The position numbers and the translations under genes are program-made. Shown here piece by piece: positions 38,601 to 48,427 of a stretch of DNA of 64,000 nucleotides (position 1 is its first letter; each line of letters begins with the position of its first letter). The notes under the pieces were generated by a model. It had not been told where the DNA came from. It saw only the letters and a program-made list of their open reading frames with translations, and made no database searches. This DNA comes from Bicyclus anynana (Eukaryota; Arthropoda; Insecta; Lepidoptera; Nymphalidae), in assembly GCF_947172395.1 (NCBI RefSeq), contig NC_069087.1, forward strand, positions 17,738,889 through 17,802,888, read 5' to 3'.

Positions 38601-41600
38601 CTAATACTCCTGTGTTCGGTCGGCAGGCACATCTTAACACGTGCAAGCACGACGCGGTGCTGTGCGCGGCGCAGTGCGGCGCCATGATCCCGCGGGTGCT
38701 GATGCAGGACCACCTGCGGTACACGTGTCCGCGCCGCCGCGCCAACTGCGAGCACTGCGGGAAGGAGTTCTCCGGGAGTGCTTTAGAGGTACGGATATAC
38801 ATATCAACATACACAAATATTTGGAATTATCAGGCTATAATGCCAAAGGAGTAATTACCGGTATTGCTCCCTTATAAATAAATAAATAAGCCGTTTATTC
38901 CATATTTACATTTACGTTTCTAAAGTTGTTAGTAGTTTGTTAGCAAGTTTTCTTAAATTATGTTAGTAAGTTCTTATTAAATATGGACCTCTGAAAGGGC
39001 AAAGGCCTCCTCCATCTTCTTCCACAACTCCCTGTCTTTGCCAGATTTCATCCATTCGTTTCCGGCTATCTGAATGATATCATCAGCCCACCGTCTGATT
39101 GGTCTTCCTACATTTCTTTTTCCAATTGCTCCCTTAACGACACAATAAAAATAGCTCTTGCCACCATAAATATTCCTGTGGCCAATAGTGTTTGTAGCCA
39201 ATAAGTCGTGTGATGGCTAGAAACCAGATGGATTGGTCCTAGGAAATGGAACGAACCCTAATGTGGGCGCGTAGACACAATGACTTCGTAGCATATCAGG
39301 GAGACAATCTTGACCGGGAGTCACAGCAGAAAAGCTGAAACCGGCACAAGTATGCCGCTCTGACCAAAAGTTACATATTAGGTACTTTTGAGAACCCTTG
39401 GGCTCTCGTAACAGATTAGCCGTGGCTCCATGAGTCGCCGCGGCTAATCTGTAATCTGAATCTGCAAATCCTAATTTATAATCTACATTCTGGTCCTGTC
39501 TTACATAAAAGAGGTTTACTTACCTGTACTGACTGTTGGATTACTGAAGGACGCCCAGTTATTTCTAGGGAGAAAAGGCCTACGGTTATACGAGTGATTT
39601 CACTTTACTAGCTTCTTAGATTCAATGACTTATCGGGGTATTTCCAACTTTGCAGGAGCACCAAGGGAACTGCGGCCACGAACCGGTGTACTGCGAGAAC
39701 AAGTGCGGCGCGAAGGTGCAGCGCCGACACACGCAGCAGCATGTGCAGCAGCACTGCAGCAAACGGCTCGTGCCCTGCAGACACTGCGGTCAGAGGTATA
39801 CGCAGGTAAGCGATCATGTGACAGTTTACTTACATGATATCACTAAATAAGAGCGTTTCAGAATTTGTTGATCATTAATTAAAGCGCTTCAGATTTTGTT
39901 GATCTTTAACTAAGAGCGTTTCGGAACTAAGTAGTTGATCACTAAAAATTAATCAGAATTTGTTACTCCCTTCCTAAAAGCTACTCGGAATTTGTTGATC
40001 ACTAACTAAGAGCTAATCAGAATTTGTTGATCATTAATTGAAACGTTTTAGAATTTGTTAATCTTTAACTAAGAGCGTTTAGAACTAGTTGATCACTGAC
40101 TAAGAGCTAGGTACCTACCTACCTACCTACCTTATATGCCGATAGATGTCCACTGCTGGACATAGGCCTCTTGCATGGACCTCCAAGCACAACGATCTTG
40201 AGCCGCCAGCATCCAGCGGCTCCTTAACTCGACGGCGGCTCGACTAAGAGCTAATCAGAATTTAATAATCACTGGTTGAGAGCTAATAAGAAGTTGTTGA
40301 TCACTAACCAAGAGCTGATCAGAATTTGTTGATCACTAACTAAGAGCTTTTCAGAACTAGTTGAAGTGCCAATCAAGGCTAATCAGAATTTGTTGATCAC
40401 TAACCAAGAGCTGATCAGAATTTGTTGATTACTAAATAAAAGCGTATTCAGAATATTTTGTTGATCACTAAGAGAGTTTCAGAGCTAGTTTATCACTGAT
40501 TAATTGCTAATCAGAATTTGTTAATCCCTAACTAAGAGCTAATCAGAATATGTTGATCGCTAAGAGCAATTTGTTGTCCCAGGACACAGTGTCGGCGCAC
40601 GGGGCGATGTGCTCGCGCGCGCCCGTGCCGTGCCCGCAGCGCTGTCTGGCGGCGCCCGCGCGGGACGAGCTGGACGCGCACCTGCGCGACCACTGCCCGT
40701 CCGGCTCCGTGCTGTGCACCTACAAAGACGCTGGATGTCGTTTTAAGGTATGGACTAGAAGAAAATGTTAACGGTTGATCTTCGGTTCCATCCCGTTTCC
40801 GATCGATACCAATATCAAAGTCTGTTTCTGTTTAAACTGTCAGTTACCTTTTTTTTATGGCGGAACCGATTTAGCTGAATTTTGGTATACCTACCAGTAA
40901 AATGGTTGAGAGCTAATAAGAACCTGGACCTCGGATGGGCTGAGATTGTTAAAAACAGAATTTAACTGGTTAAGTAAGTAACTGGTAACGAAGTTGCAGA
41001 GATCCGTTAGTGAATAAAAATTTACGGTAATTGCTCGATCTGTGTACCATGCATGGTTTCGCGGGTAGGTAATAGGTAGACAGCCGGCCGCGGTCAAAAA
41101 GTTGCCCAATAGGTCCATACAGAATGATAAACATACCCACGATTTAGGTACTAATTATCTTGTAAATGCGCTAAAAGATGCAGAAGATATTAAAATGGTT
41201 GGCTGATAGATGACGTCATAAAATATACAACTTGAATCGTAATATGTGTATCGTATTAATTAATTATTTATTAAGATAGGGCAGCGACAGATAAACTATT
41301 AACAATTACAGTTATTATACGAGGAATGTAGATACATAATAAGCGGATAATGTACTCGTAATTACGATTAGAGTAAACGGAGTCGTTGACATCAATCTGT
41401 GTTATGTACTATTATGCAATACTCTCAGTAAGTATATATTAAAATGGGGACGCGATTACTATAAATTATGTATTTCACTTACGATGTAAGATAAATTAAG
41501 TGCTTAGGAAATACCTACCGTATCTAAAATTTTATGTTGATTGATTCTGAACTGTTAATAAATTGGTTCTTTATTATTTAAGTTTCGACTTTTAAATGCT

Positions 41601-43411
41601 TAAATTAAACGTAACGTGCGTCGTTAATTGAAATTGCAACCCAATAGGGATTTATTTTCAAGAGAATAAGACGGTAGTTAACCAACTTGTCTATCCAATA
41701 AATACGAGTAGATGTTTTTTATGGATTCAGAAATTGATATACCTACTCGTGGTTAACATTTCAGTTAACCTTATTTTAGAGTACCTATGCTGTTTTTAAC
41801 CGACTTCCAAAAAGGAGGAGGTTCTACCGTTCTACGTTCGGCTGTATGTATGTTTTTTTTGTATGATTTTCGAATTCCTTTCCAAATCCCTGAAATTGAG
41901 ATCGAAGACTGAAAATATTTTTAGGGAGTGTTTTCAATTGAGCATTGCATTTTTTATTTCAGGGTACAAGGCAAGCTCTGGAAAGGCATACAGAAGAAAG
42001 TTCCCAACAACACTTAGCACTGGTCTCCGCTTTGGCCACCCGTCAGGCGAGGCAACTGGAGTCCCTCCGATCGGCGGTCGCGCGACTGTCGGTCAACTAC
42101 ACCGGCGCGCTGGTGTGGCGCATAAGCGATTGGGCAGCCAAGATGGCCGAGGCCAAGTGCAAAGATGGCGTCGAGCTTGTGTCACCCGCGTTTTATACGA
42201 GCCAATATGGATACAAGTTGCAGGTATGTTTTGGTTGATAATAATTAAAATAATCCGGAGGCAAAACCTGCCTATCGAGGACCCTAGCCTACCCTAGGAC
42301 GCACCTTTACAGGGTTATATGCATTTTAAGCCATAAAATATCAGATTCGAATACTTTACCGTTCAAGAAAATCATCGTTACGATATGTATTTGCATTCCT
42401 GGGGATTCTCCATAATGCCCTCAAGATGTGTGAAGTCGGCAAACCAGAATGACGAAACGATTTCAATCTGAGAGAGTCTAAATCTAAGTATTGAGAAATT
42501 AGTTGATAAAATATTCTTTCTTATAATTTAGCAAAAAGTATTCGCAACAAATCACAAATATGACACGCGGTACTTTTGTTTGTAAACAAAGCACGGTTTA
42601 TTTATGCCCGTGAACAACGTCGTGACTAATCCTCTAGCACTGCTTCTGAATTAGTATCGCTTAGTCACATCGCAGCACCGCGCGCCCCCATACCCCATAA
42701 ATATACTTTCACGTCTCTATTTTTGAATATAAAGCCATCAAGGTTAGATATGTTTTGTTTGAAGATGTTATTGAAGGTGCTTATTTATGTAATTTTAGGG
42801 AGAGGAATCGGTTGTTCGCTGTCGATAAAACACGTTGGTTGGTTTAGTTACATATTATTAGTTAATTGACTAAAGAAGCTATAATCTATACAATTTTTTC
42901 CCGAAACTATTGTGGAAGGATTATACATTTTAAAGTTCCTCATTCGTTTATGCCGCTACCAGAGCTAAGTGTTGTTGGGAACTTTCTCCTGTATGCCTTT
43001 CCAGAGCTTGCCTTGTCATTTTCCTCTATTTCAATGGCGTTTTTCTTTTATTTCCAGGCGTCACTATTCCTAAACGGCAACGGAGCAGGCGAAGCTAGCC
43101 ACATGTCAGTATACATCAAGATCTTACCCGGCGAGTACGACGCTCTTCTGCGTTGGCCCTTCGCTCACACCGTGTCCTTCACACTGTTCGACCAAAGCTC
43201 CAGTCCAGACAGAGCCTGCAATATAGTCGAGAGCTTCGTCCCCGACCCCACATGGAAGAACTTCCAAAGGCCATCGAAAGAGCCAGACGCGTTAGGATTC
43301 GGCTTCCCGAGGTTCGTGTCACACGAAATGCTCAAAAAACGCAACTTTGTCAAAGATGACGTCATGTTCCTCAGGGTCAAAGTGGATCCGAGCAAAATAG
43401 TAGCCGTCTAA
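11438..43411 (+). CDS. Traf4: TRAF4-like signalling adaptor, seven coding exons, 464 aa
   Basis: Coding exons: 11438-11635, 37623-37727, 38627-38788, 39656-39805, 40583-40747, 41963-42223 and 43058-43411. All internal junctions are GT-AG and phase 0, and they join to 464 codons; human TRAF4 is about 470. Residues 1-66 are Ser/Pro-rich. From residue 67 the sequence IYPDPE opens the block that precedes the zinc fingers in TRAF4. About 84-269 is a run of TRAF-type Cys/His fingers. A short helical, coiled-coil-prone stretch lies near 265-303. The TRAF-C/MATH domain covers about 306-460 (YTGALVWRISDW, SPAFYTSQYGYKLQ, LNGNGAGE, DPTWKNFQRP). TRAF4 is a cytoplasmic adaptor that links receptors and junction proteins to JNK-type signalling. 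No RING precedes the fingers here; from memory, Drosophila Traf4 also lacks one. The start is the ATG opening MVRSLSQWTK, in a GC-rich first exon. Family assignment is firm; the exon 1 junction is the least certain part because it spans a 26-kb intron. Confidence 0.93.
12430..12453. repeat. Perfect 24-bp palindrome flanked by GGTCTGGT direct repeats
   Basis: The half site CACAGTAGATAT and its exact inverse meet without a spacer. GGTCTGGT occurs directly at both sides (12422-12429 and 12453-12460). It lies in Traf4 intron 1, next to a locally GC-rich stretch (12460-12540). Confidence 0.85.
26332..26632 (-). mobile_element. SINE copy in antisense, split by a nested inverted-repeat element
   Basis: 26332-26391 (acaagttagcccttgactacaatctcacct...) and 26530-26632 (gatggaagcgggctaacttg ... 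caccacatcgtaccgga) are two parts of the SINE body seen in plus orientation at 1319. The body is interrupted in the middle by the insertion at 26393-26527. Confidence 0.7.
26393..26527. mobile_element. Small hairpin MITE nested in a SINE
   Basis: The left end GTGAAATTCATAG matches the inverse of the right end (ctatgaatttccac). Inner parts also pair (cagggaatcattt with gaatgatcccctg; gctgagtgtc with gatactcagc). About 135 bp, with arms of about 60 bp and no ORF. It is younger than the SINE it splits. Confidence 0.65.
30350..30415 (+). repeat. 'accgacttccaaaaaggagg' repeat fragment
   Basis: ttaaccgacttccaaaaaggaggaggttctac is followed by ggctgtatgtatgttttt. The same string starts at 41797 in Traf4 intron 5, and its inverse occurs at 59460-59485. 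It is a common lepidopteran element end. The 99-codon frame through it is not a gene. Confidence 0.6.
36950..37320 (+). promoter_or_regulatory. GC-richer block before Traf4 exon 2: possible alternative promoter or first exon
   Basis: About 370 bp of mixed, CpG-containing sequence 300-670 bp upstream of exon 2, within AT-rich intron. A donor-like gcg|gtgagc occurs at about 37224. Three overlapping frames are open for 60-72 codons, but none resembles a known protein or reads into exon 2. A 5'-UTR exon for a shorter isoform, starting at the ATG within exon 2 (AIMGSV) or at 37572, is conceivable; an enhancer is equally possible. Confidence 0.25.
37623..37727 (+). CDS. Traf4: Traf4 coding exon 2 (residues 67-101)
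   Basis: Acceptor ttgttccag ends at 37622 and donor gtgcgt starts at 37728. The 35 codons start IYPDPESEKA and contain the first finger (YCIHHKEGCQW). IYPDPE is the string found in vertebrate TRAF4 directly after the RING. The frame stays open upstream through the acceptor to an ATG at 37572, so a read-through or alternative start is possible on paper. Confidence 0.95.
38535..38600 (+). mobile_element. LINE 3' tail remnant next to Traf4 exon 3
   Basis: ggaacgtccatcggctgataatgatgatgacgacgatgatg is the end of an RTE-type LINE plus its GAT-repeat tail. It stops about 26 bases before the exon 3 acceptor, so the repeat lies where the branch point is expected. Confidence 0.55.
38627..38788 (+). 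CDS. Traf4: Traf4 coding exon 3, zinc fingers (residues 102-155)
   Basis: Acceptor cggcag ends at 38626 and donor gtacgg starts at 38789. The 54 codons encode HLNTC, VLCAAQCGAMI, HLRYTCP and ANCEHCGKEFSG, two TRAF-type fingers with regular Cys/His spacing. GC content is far above that of the flanking introns. Confidence 0.96.
38977..39201 (-). pseudogene. RTE-type reverse transcriptase C-terminal fragment in Traf4 intron 3
   Basis: The minus frame includes KRNVGRPIRRWADDIIQIAG and KDRELWKKMEEAFA, the same domain end as the LINE at 5833 but from a more distant lineage (GRPxxRWxDDI ... W). 5'-truncated; the frame is open across the fragment. Confidence 0.75.
39412..39451. repeat. GC-rich hairpin in Traf4 intron 3
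   Basis: CAGATTAGCCGTGGC (39412-39426) pairs with GCCGCGGCTAATCTG (39437-39451) with one G-T wobble and a 10-nt loop. A second small hairpin (gagaaccc/gggctctc) lies just upstream. Confidence 0.75.
39656..39805 (+). CDS. Traf4: Traf4 coding exon 4, zinc fingers (residues 156-205)
   Basis: Acceptor tttgcag ends at 39655 and donor gtaagc starts at 39806. The 50 codons begin EHQGNCGHEPVYCENKCGAK and end VPCRHCGQRYTQ. VYCENKCGA is a near-exact match to the TRAF4 finger region. A Gln/His-rich stretch (HTQQHVQQHC) links two fingers. Confidence 0.96.
39836..40582. repeat. ~31-bp minisatellite filling Traf4 intron 4
   Basis: About 19 degenerate units of gagctaatcagaatttgttg plus atcactaacta. The array starts 30 bases after the exon 4 donor and its last partial unit (gagcaatttgttgtcccag) is the exon 5 acceptor itself. 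It is split at about 40130-40245 by a LINE fragment. One more half-unit (gttgagagctaataag) lies beyond exon 5 at about 40906. Confidence 0.9.
40133..40245 (-). mobile_element. LINE 3' end fragment inside the intron 4 minisatellite
   Basis: On the minus strand one frame reads RWMLAAQDRCAWRSMQEAY and then VQQWTSIG, the reverse transcriptase C-terminus of an RTE-type LINE. A short (CTAC)n run (tacctacctacctacc) sits at its plus-strand left edge, at about 40114-40133. Confidence 0.7.
40583..40747 (+). CDS. Traf4: Traf4 coding exon 5, zinc fingers (residues 206-260)
   Basis: Acceptor gttgtcccag ends at 40582 and donor gtatgg starts at 40748. The 55 codons include VPCPQRC, HLRDHCP and VLCTYKDAGCRFK, the last fingers before the TRAF domain. 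The exon is very GC-rich (many GCG/CGC codons), in sharp contrast with the AT-rich minisatellite that abuts its acceptor. Confidence 0.96.
41797..41860 (+). repeat. 'accgacttccaaaaaggagg' repeat fragment in Traf4 intron 5
   Basis: aaccgacttccaaaaaggaggaggttctacc, then cggctgtatgtatgtttttt, nearly identical to 30350. It ends about 100 bp before the exon 6 acceptor. Confidence 0.6.
41963..42223 (+). CDS. Traf4: Traf4 coding exon 6, linker and start of MATH domain (residues 261-347)
   Basis: Acceptor tttatttcag ends at 41962 and donor gtatgt starts at 42224. The 87 codons complete the last finger (ALERHTEESS) and add a helical segment (ALATRQARQLESLRSAVARL). The MATH domain then begins at YTGALVWRISDW and runs to QYGYKLQ. 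Confidence 0.96.
43058..43411 (+). CDS. Traf4: Traf4 terminal coding exon 7, MATH domain (residues 348-464)
   Basis: Acceptor tttatttccag ends at 43057 and the stop TAA is at 43409-43411. The 117 residues form most of the TRAF-C/MATH domain: ASLFLNGNGAGEASHMS, YIKILPGEYDALLRWPF, VSFTLFDQSS, DPTWKNFQRP and GFGFPRFVSHEMLKKRNFVKDD. It matches the C-terminal half of the TRAF4 MATH domain nearly end to end. The open frame extends 5' of the acceptor into intron 6, but that part shows no domain sequence. Confidence 0.97.
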   Translation, partial: ASLFLNGNGAGEASHMSVYIKILPGEYDALLRWPFAHTVSFTLFDQSSSPDRACNIVESFVPDPTWKNFQRPSKEPDALGFGFPRFVSHEMLKKRNFVKDDVMFLRVKVDPSKIVAV

Positions 43412-43444
43412 TCGTGCTAATACAACCGGGTGCATTATACGCAC

Positions 43445-43706
43445 AATAAAAAGTCACTGTTATTTAGTATTAGATAATTTAAAAGTCATAGTTTTTTAAG
43501 TTTTTGTAAATATTTTTTTTTAGAATAGGTACTATTTTTTTGAGTTGTCGCGGGCATTTTTGATTTGTGAACGTCGAGTGGTGAGATCGTATGATGGCCT
43601 TTACAAGAGACTGATAATTATGATATTATGGTGTTAGTGGAGTCTTGCTGCCAAAAATTATAATTGTTTGATTACAATATTTGACTAACTTTTTAAAATA
43701 AATAAA
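43445..43706 (+). terminator. Traf4 polyadenylation signals
   Basis: AATAAA occurs at 43445-43450, only 34 bases after the stop, and again as overlapping copies at 43697-43702 and 43701-43706 (aaaataaataaatg). The second pair would give a 3' UTR of about 300 nt. Which one is used cannot be decided from sequence. Confidence 0.5.
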
Positions 43707-46700
43707 TGCATCATCTTTCCTACATATTACAGAGGAACAATATGTTTAGAAATTATTCCGAAAACTCTACTTTGATTGCATATTTCTGGATTTCCAACAT
43801 TTTGTTTTTCGAGATATACCTACTTATTCTAAAAATTTCAACCATCATCATAGTTTCGATTGGGTTTAAAATTTGTAAATATTTAGTTTATAAGAAGTTG
43901 CAAACGCTGCATTGTTGTTATCCTTTCACTGAAGATCTCTTGAGTTTCATTGCCGTTTGAAGTAAATAACGAATTAAACACATTCAAAATACTTTTCTTT
44001 TCCGCAAAATAATGTGTAATATTAATAACTAATATAATATTTAATAGCAACTAAAGTCATGTTATTGAATAACAAAAACTTTTTGTTTGCTTTATTAAAA
44101 TATTTCAGATTTCAGATAATTTTGTATATATAATAAGTAGGTAGATATACCTAAGTATAAGATAATCATACTTTTAGTGCCATATTCAATACACCACTTA
44201 GTTCTCTATACAATAACTCTGTATTATATTCAAACATACACACATTTTTATAGGGACACTGCAAAAATTGTGTGTTACAAACACTGTGTTCTGGTGCATT
44301 TTTGTTGGCCTTCAGAGAATAAATAAAGGCGCTTTGAAAAATGCACGAACTTCCAAATGTTAACTTTCTAATACTTGTTAAAAAGTCATTGTTTAAGAAA
44401 AATATTTTTATAGCTATATACCTATACCAAAACACATTACTACAACATATTGAAGGAAAAAAACCTTTTTCAGTTTCGGCAATCAACAAACATTATTATC
44501 CAAACTAAAATAATATAGCTAATTTTGCAGATAAATCACAAAAATGATTGGGGTATAAAGTTTACTTGAAATAAACGTTTTTCTCAATTGGTTTGCATTA
44601 CTGCTTAAGTACATTTGGAAAATAAATGTTGAGTGAATATATTCGGGGTAAGAAACGAAAAAAGACAAGCTTTTGAGAAAATATTTTGATATGTGTTTAG
44701 TTTTGTTTTATCGGCAGATCTTTGTATATATTTTCTAAACTTAACAAAATAATTTATCCAAAATATTGTATATATTCTAATGAAAAATTCTCAAAGAAAC
44801 ATTAAGGTACACAGAGTTTTATACAAATTTAATTTTACGTAATTATTGTTATTGATATAATTTGGTTAATCAAATTAATTTAAAATTTATTTTTTCATAT
44901 ATTTTCCATTATTCGAAGGACCAAAAGTGTAACTCAGTGTATGGCAGTTTTATTAATTCAAATAATAAGAATTTGATTGATAAAATTGAGAAATTCTTAT
45001 ATTACTTTACTCTCAGCTACACTTATACATTTCTTAAATTCCAGACTAGATAAAAATTATTTGCTGTATCCTTTTGCAATTTGCTTACAATTAAATTTGT
45101 ATAAAACATGTAGTTCTTTAAGGCATTGTTGTAAATAGAGAAAAATAATAATCTTACTACTTGTATTTCTGTGTGTTTACAAGCTGGAGTTAGACCAAAG
45201 TGTTTTTTTTGATTACTTTGCGGAAGCAATAACTATTATTATTATTTTTGTACATTTTGTAGGCAAAGTTGATCAACGTGAAACAAATGAACACGGCCAA
45301 GCTGTTTATTATTTAGATTTTGTTTATTTATAAGAATATATATTCTGTGTATGGAATAGACAAGAAAACAAGGACATCATAATACATAGAGAGAGATTTT
45401 TTGTGTGTCACATATCTTATAATCTCTCATACACATATAAATAAATATTATAAGATACTGTTATTTATTATTCAGGTACCTTACAAATATGAGTAAATAC
45501 TGTTTAAAAAAATTATAAACCTGTGAAAAGGATAAATAGGTTAGCTATAATAGTTCTCTTTTCTATTCCATGTACTAATATAAAAAGCCTTCATGAATAG
45601 TTTTTTGTAAGTTGATATTATTATTTCAAAAGTATATTCTCGGTTTATTATTTTTATAATACTAAACTACTTTACTGTTACTTTTTATAATGTATGATTT
45701 TCGGTGTGTCCAAAATTAAAAACTTTTTTTTTCTTTTTTTGTATTAAAAACTTCTATTTGTCTATTCTTGGATCTCTCAAAAACGCTTGCTTTCGATTAT
45801 AATTATCTCAACTGTAATGTTACATTCCAGAAAAAATTATAACTTTAAATCCGGTTTTGTTCAGTGTTTAAGTTGATTATTAACAAATAATAATACAAAT
45901 ATTTAATTAATGATGATTGGAAACTATTGTTTAGGTTAGGGAAATTATTCCATCTTAATGATAATAATAATTATTATTTCAATACTAATTGAAATAGAAG
46001 GGAAATACTACACTGCCCTGTAATCAAATTTTAAAAAAACTTTGAATGAGATTGGTTGTTTGATTGATGAAAAACTTTTTTAAATGCTCTTGTTAAAGTT
46101 ACATACAAATTGCTATATTAGATTTTTTTTGTTCTGGCCCTCTAAAAGTCCGGATTAGTATCTACTTGCAACAGCGAGAATAATATATTAGAGACAACAT
46201 TTTCCTTCTATTTTTTCTTTCTATTAATGCAGGATAATTCATATAGGTAATTAAAACAAAGTTATTATTGTTCTTTACGATGTTGCCTAGAGGTCGCTTT
46301 AAGTTTCAGTTTTTTTATGCCAAGTAATCTAGAGACTAGTTAAGCTAGGCTAGGTTAGTGGTATTGCGATTTTCTCTATATAAGTACCTTGTCGAGACTT
46401 GCTCTGAGATTTGCGGTGTTTTCCAAAGCGTCTAATATTTGTATGGTAAATATTGGTGGTTGAATCAAATAGTTACCATCTCTTGAAAAATGCCAAAAGA
46501 TATATTTTTTTATATTTGATTGGCTTTTTAATGCACTTCATGGTTACTTTTCATATAAACCTTTTACTTTTTTTTAAATTTATATAAATATGGTAAGTAT
46601 ATATAATAAATATAAAGAAAAATATATGTCCATAATTTGGATCAGTCATGCATATTCTCTTTTTGATTTTGCATGACATTTATTGTATAATTGTAAATGT

Positions 46701-46800
46701 ATAAAATTTGTATACTTAACCAGACATTTTGTGAAGATAAAATATTTAAACATTCTCGACTACCTGTTGCTTAGCCTATTGCAATACAAATTATTAAATA

Positions 46801-46955
46801 TTTTCGCTAACATTAGTTGCCGTTAACTTAATTATTTAGGATTTCAACTTAATTATTTAGGAATATTGTAAAATAATAATATTTCTATGCAACTCAACGT
46901 ACATTACTAATAGATTAGTGTTAACGGCGATAAGTGGAATTAACGTTAGCAAATC
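46801..46955. mobile_element. Inverted-repeat element, ~155 bp
   Basis: The left end tcgctaacattagttgccgttaac matches the inverse of the right end (gttaacggcgataag ... aacgttagcaaa). Inside, aacttaattatttagga occurs twice in tandem (about 46825 and 46848). No ORF. Confidence 0.55.
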
Positions 46956-47252
46956 TCAAGGAAGTCTAGTAACAGAAATGAGACTAACAAATATAATTAA
47001 GAATAGCATTTAAGATAATTCTGCGTCTACGCGTTAATCATTAAGGGAAACAATGTACATGATTTTGATATTAAAATGAAAAATATATATTTTTCTTTTG
47101 AAAAAACTTCTTTTATTAAAAATATCCTTAAAATAAATTCAGCTCGAAAACCGAATACACCGCAATTATCAATTTATCAAGTTAGAACCCATTTTCTCAT
47201 GATTCAAAGCCTCACTAAAATAGGCTAACAACTGGAGCAAAAAAGCTGTAAG

Positions 47253-47550
47253 ACTTCATGGCACAGTAGTATGCGTCGTGGATTTACAAGACAGAGGTCT
47301 TGGGTTCGATCAATGGCTGCGTCGATTGAAGTTTTCTTAATTGGTCTAGTTCTAGATGGTTGCTAAGTTACCAATCTACTGTTAAAGTCGTATCGCCAAG
47401 CGATTTAAGGTTCTTACCGGAACCTTAAATCGCTTGTCGTGTAGAATCCTACTCCTAACAAGTCAGCCTTCTCAGTCAAGTCAGTGCTTCCATCTTAAAT
47501 TGTAACATCGGGTTAGCATTAGGTGAGAAGTCGAGGGCTAACACGAAAAT
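47253..47550 (+). mobile_element. Nearly full-length tRNA-headed SINE with an internal hairpin
   Basis: The tRNA-like head has box B ggttcgatcaa at 47303-47313 (cttcatggcacagtagtatgcg ... gtcttgggttcgatc), then gattgaagttttcttaattgg and the body seen at 1319. At 47397-47436 the body holds a perfect 17-bp inverted repeat (caagcgatttaaggttc) not present in the other copies. Confidence 0.65.
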
Positions 47551-48122
47551 TTCAAAGCTGGATCTAGAAAGGAATAAGATTTGGCAATGTTTTAAACTGG
47601 CTATATTTACAAGTATTAGGTATCAAAAATATTGTGATTTGTAAGATATACATATTTCAATAGATCACCCTGTGTTCATCACAATTATAATGCAATTGTC
47701 TGATTTGTGCTATCAAACTAGGGAAAACATAGACAGAGAAGTAAATAAACAGCATCCATTGCATTGCAACTTTTTTTAAAATCCTCCAAGGATTTGGAAA
47801 TTGATTGATTCCTTTAACATTAAGTGCACTTGTGTAGACTCTGTAAAGAAATTATACAGGTCGCCAGACTTGTCTCATTTCACTTGTTTCTTTTCAGTCA
47901 CAAAGGCCTGGCCAAAGAAGTTTTACAGTTATTAGTAGCTATTATTAGATTTCAATGTTTTATTAAAAAGAAAAATTGTGTGAGCATCAAAAACAGCATC
48001 ACTTTGTTGCAAATGATTATTTCTGTTTAATATTGGTAAAAAATGGTCCAATTCAGTGTCGTGAATTTAAAATGACGTCAAAATCTAATATCTTTTGACA
48101 TACAACACTAATCAGTAGTCTA

Positions 48123-48128
48123 TTTATT
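48123..48128 (-). terminator. GINS2 polyadenylation signal
   Basis: TTTATT on the plus strand is AATAAA on the minus strand, about 225 bases past the GINS2 stop. No closer canonical signal stood out. Confidence 0.45.
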
Positions 48129-48352
48129 TCTCTGTCACCGCCTTCTAACATTTACAGAAATTCATATTATGTACAACCATTTACATTTCAAATATTTACA
48201 ACATGAACTCTCTTTGTGAGTAAAATGTAAGTTGTTGCAAGAAGTCGCCTTTGAACATCAAAAACATCGAAATTCTTTGTATAATACTGGTAACACAAGT
48301 TATTGCAATATAGGTCACCGTTGATCTGACTCACTGTTTTTAAAGTCCAGAG

Positions 48353-48427
48353 TCAAATGTTCTGTGAGCTTCCCGATTGGCTGAAGGTGGAAGTATTCAA
48401 AGTTGCAGGTGTTGATTTTCTGGTCAT
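48353..48427 (-). CDS. GINS2: GINS2 coding exon 3 (C-terminal tail)
   Basis: Acceptor aatttcag ends at 48428. 24 codons (MTRKSTPATLNTSTFSQSGS, then SQNI) run to TGA at 48355-48353. A short polar tail after the conserved core fits the family. It was found by continuing the phase-0 frame past the exon 2 donor, as it is too short to stand out alone. Confidence 0.85.
   Translation of the reverse strand: MTRKSTPATLNTSTFSQSGSSQNI

Larger units (their letters stand above)
43412..48352. other. AT-rich tail-to-tail intergenic region between Traf4 and GINS2
   Basis: Very AT-rich DNA with no ORF resembling a protein. Apart from the Traf4 poly(A) signals it contains an inverted-repeat element at 46801-46955 and a nearly full SINE at 47253-47550. 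Part may be long 3' UTR of Traf4. Confidence 0.6.

Noticed and set aside
39836..40582. CRISPR-like array
   Set aside because: Units are head-to-tail degenerate tandem repeats without unique spacers, inside an animal intron.
42866..43057. N-terminal extension of the Traf4 last-exon ORF as a separate gene
   Set aside because: It lacks domain sequence, its first codon is not ATG, and a clean acceptor at 43057 joins exon 7 in phase to exon 6.
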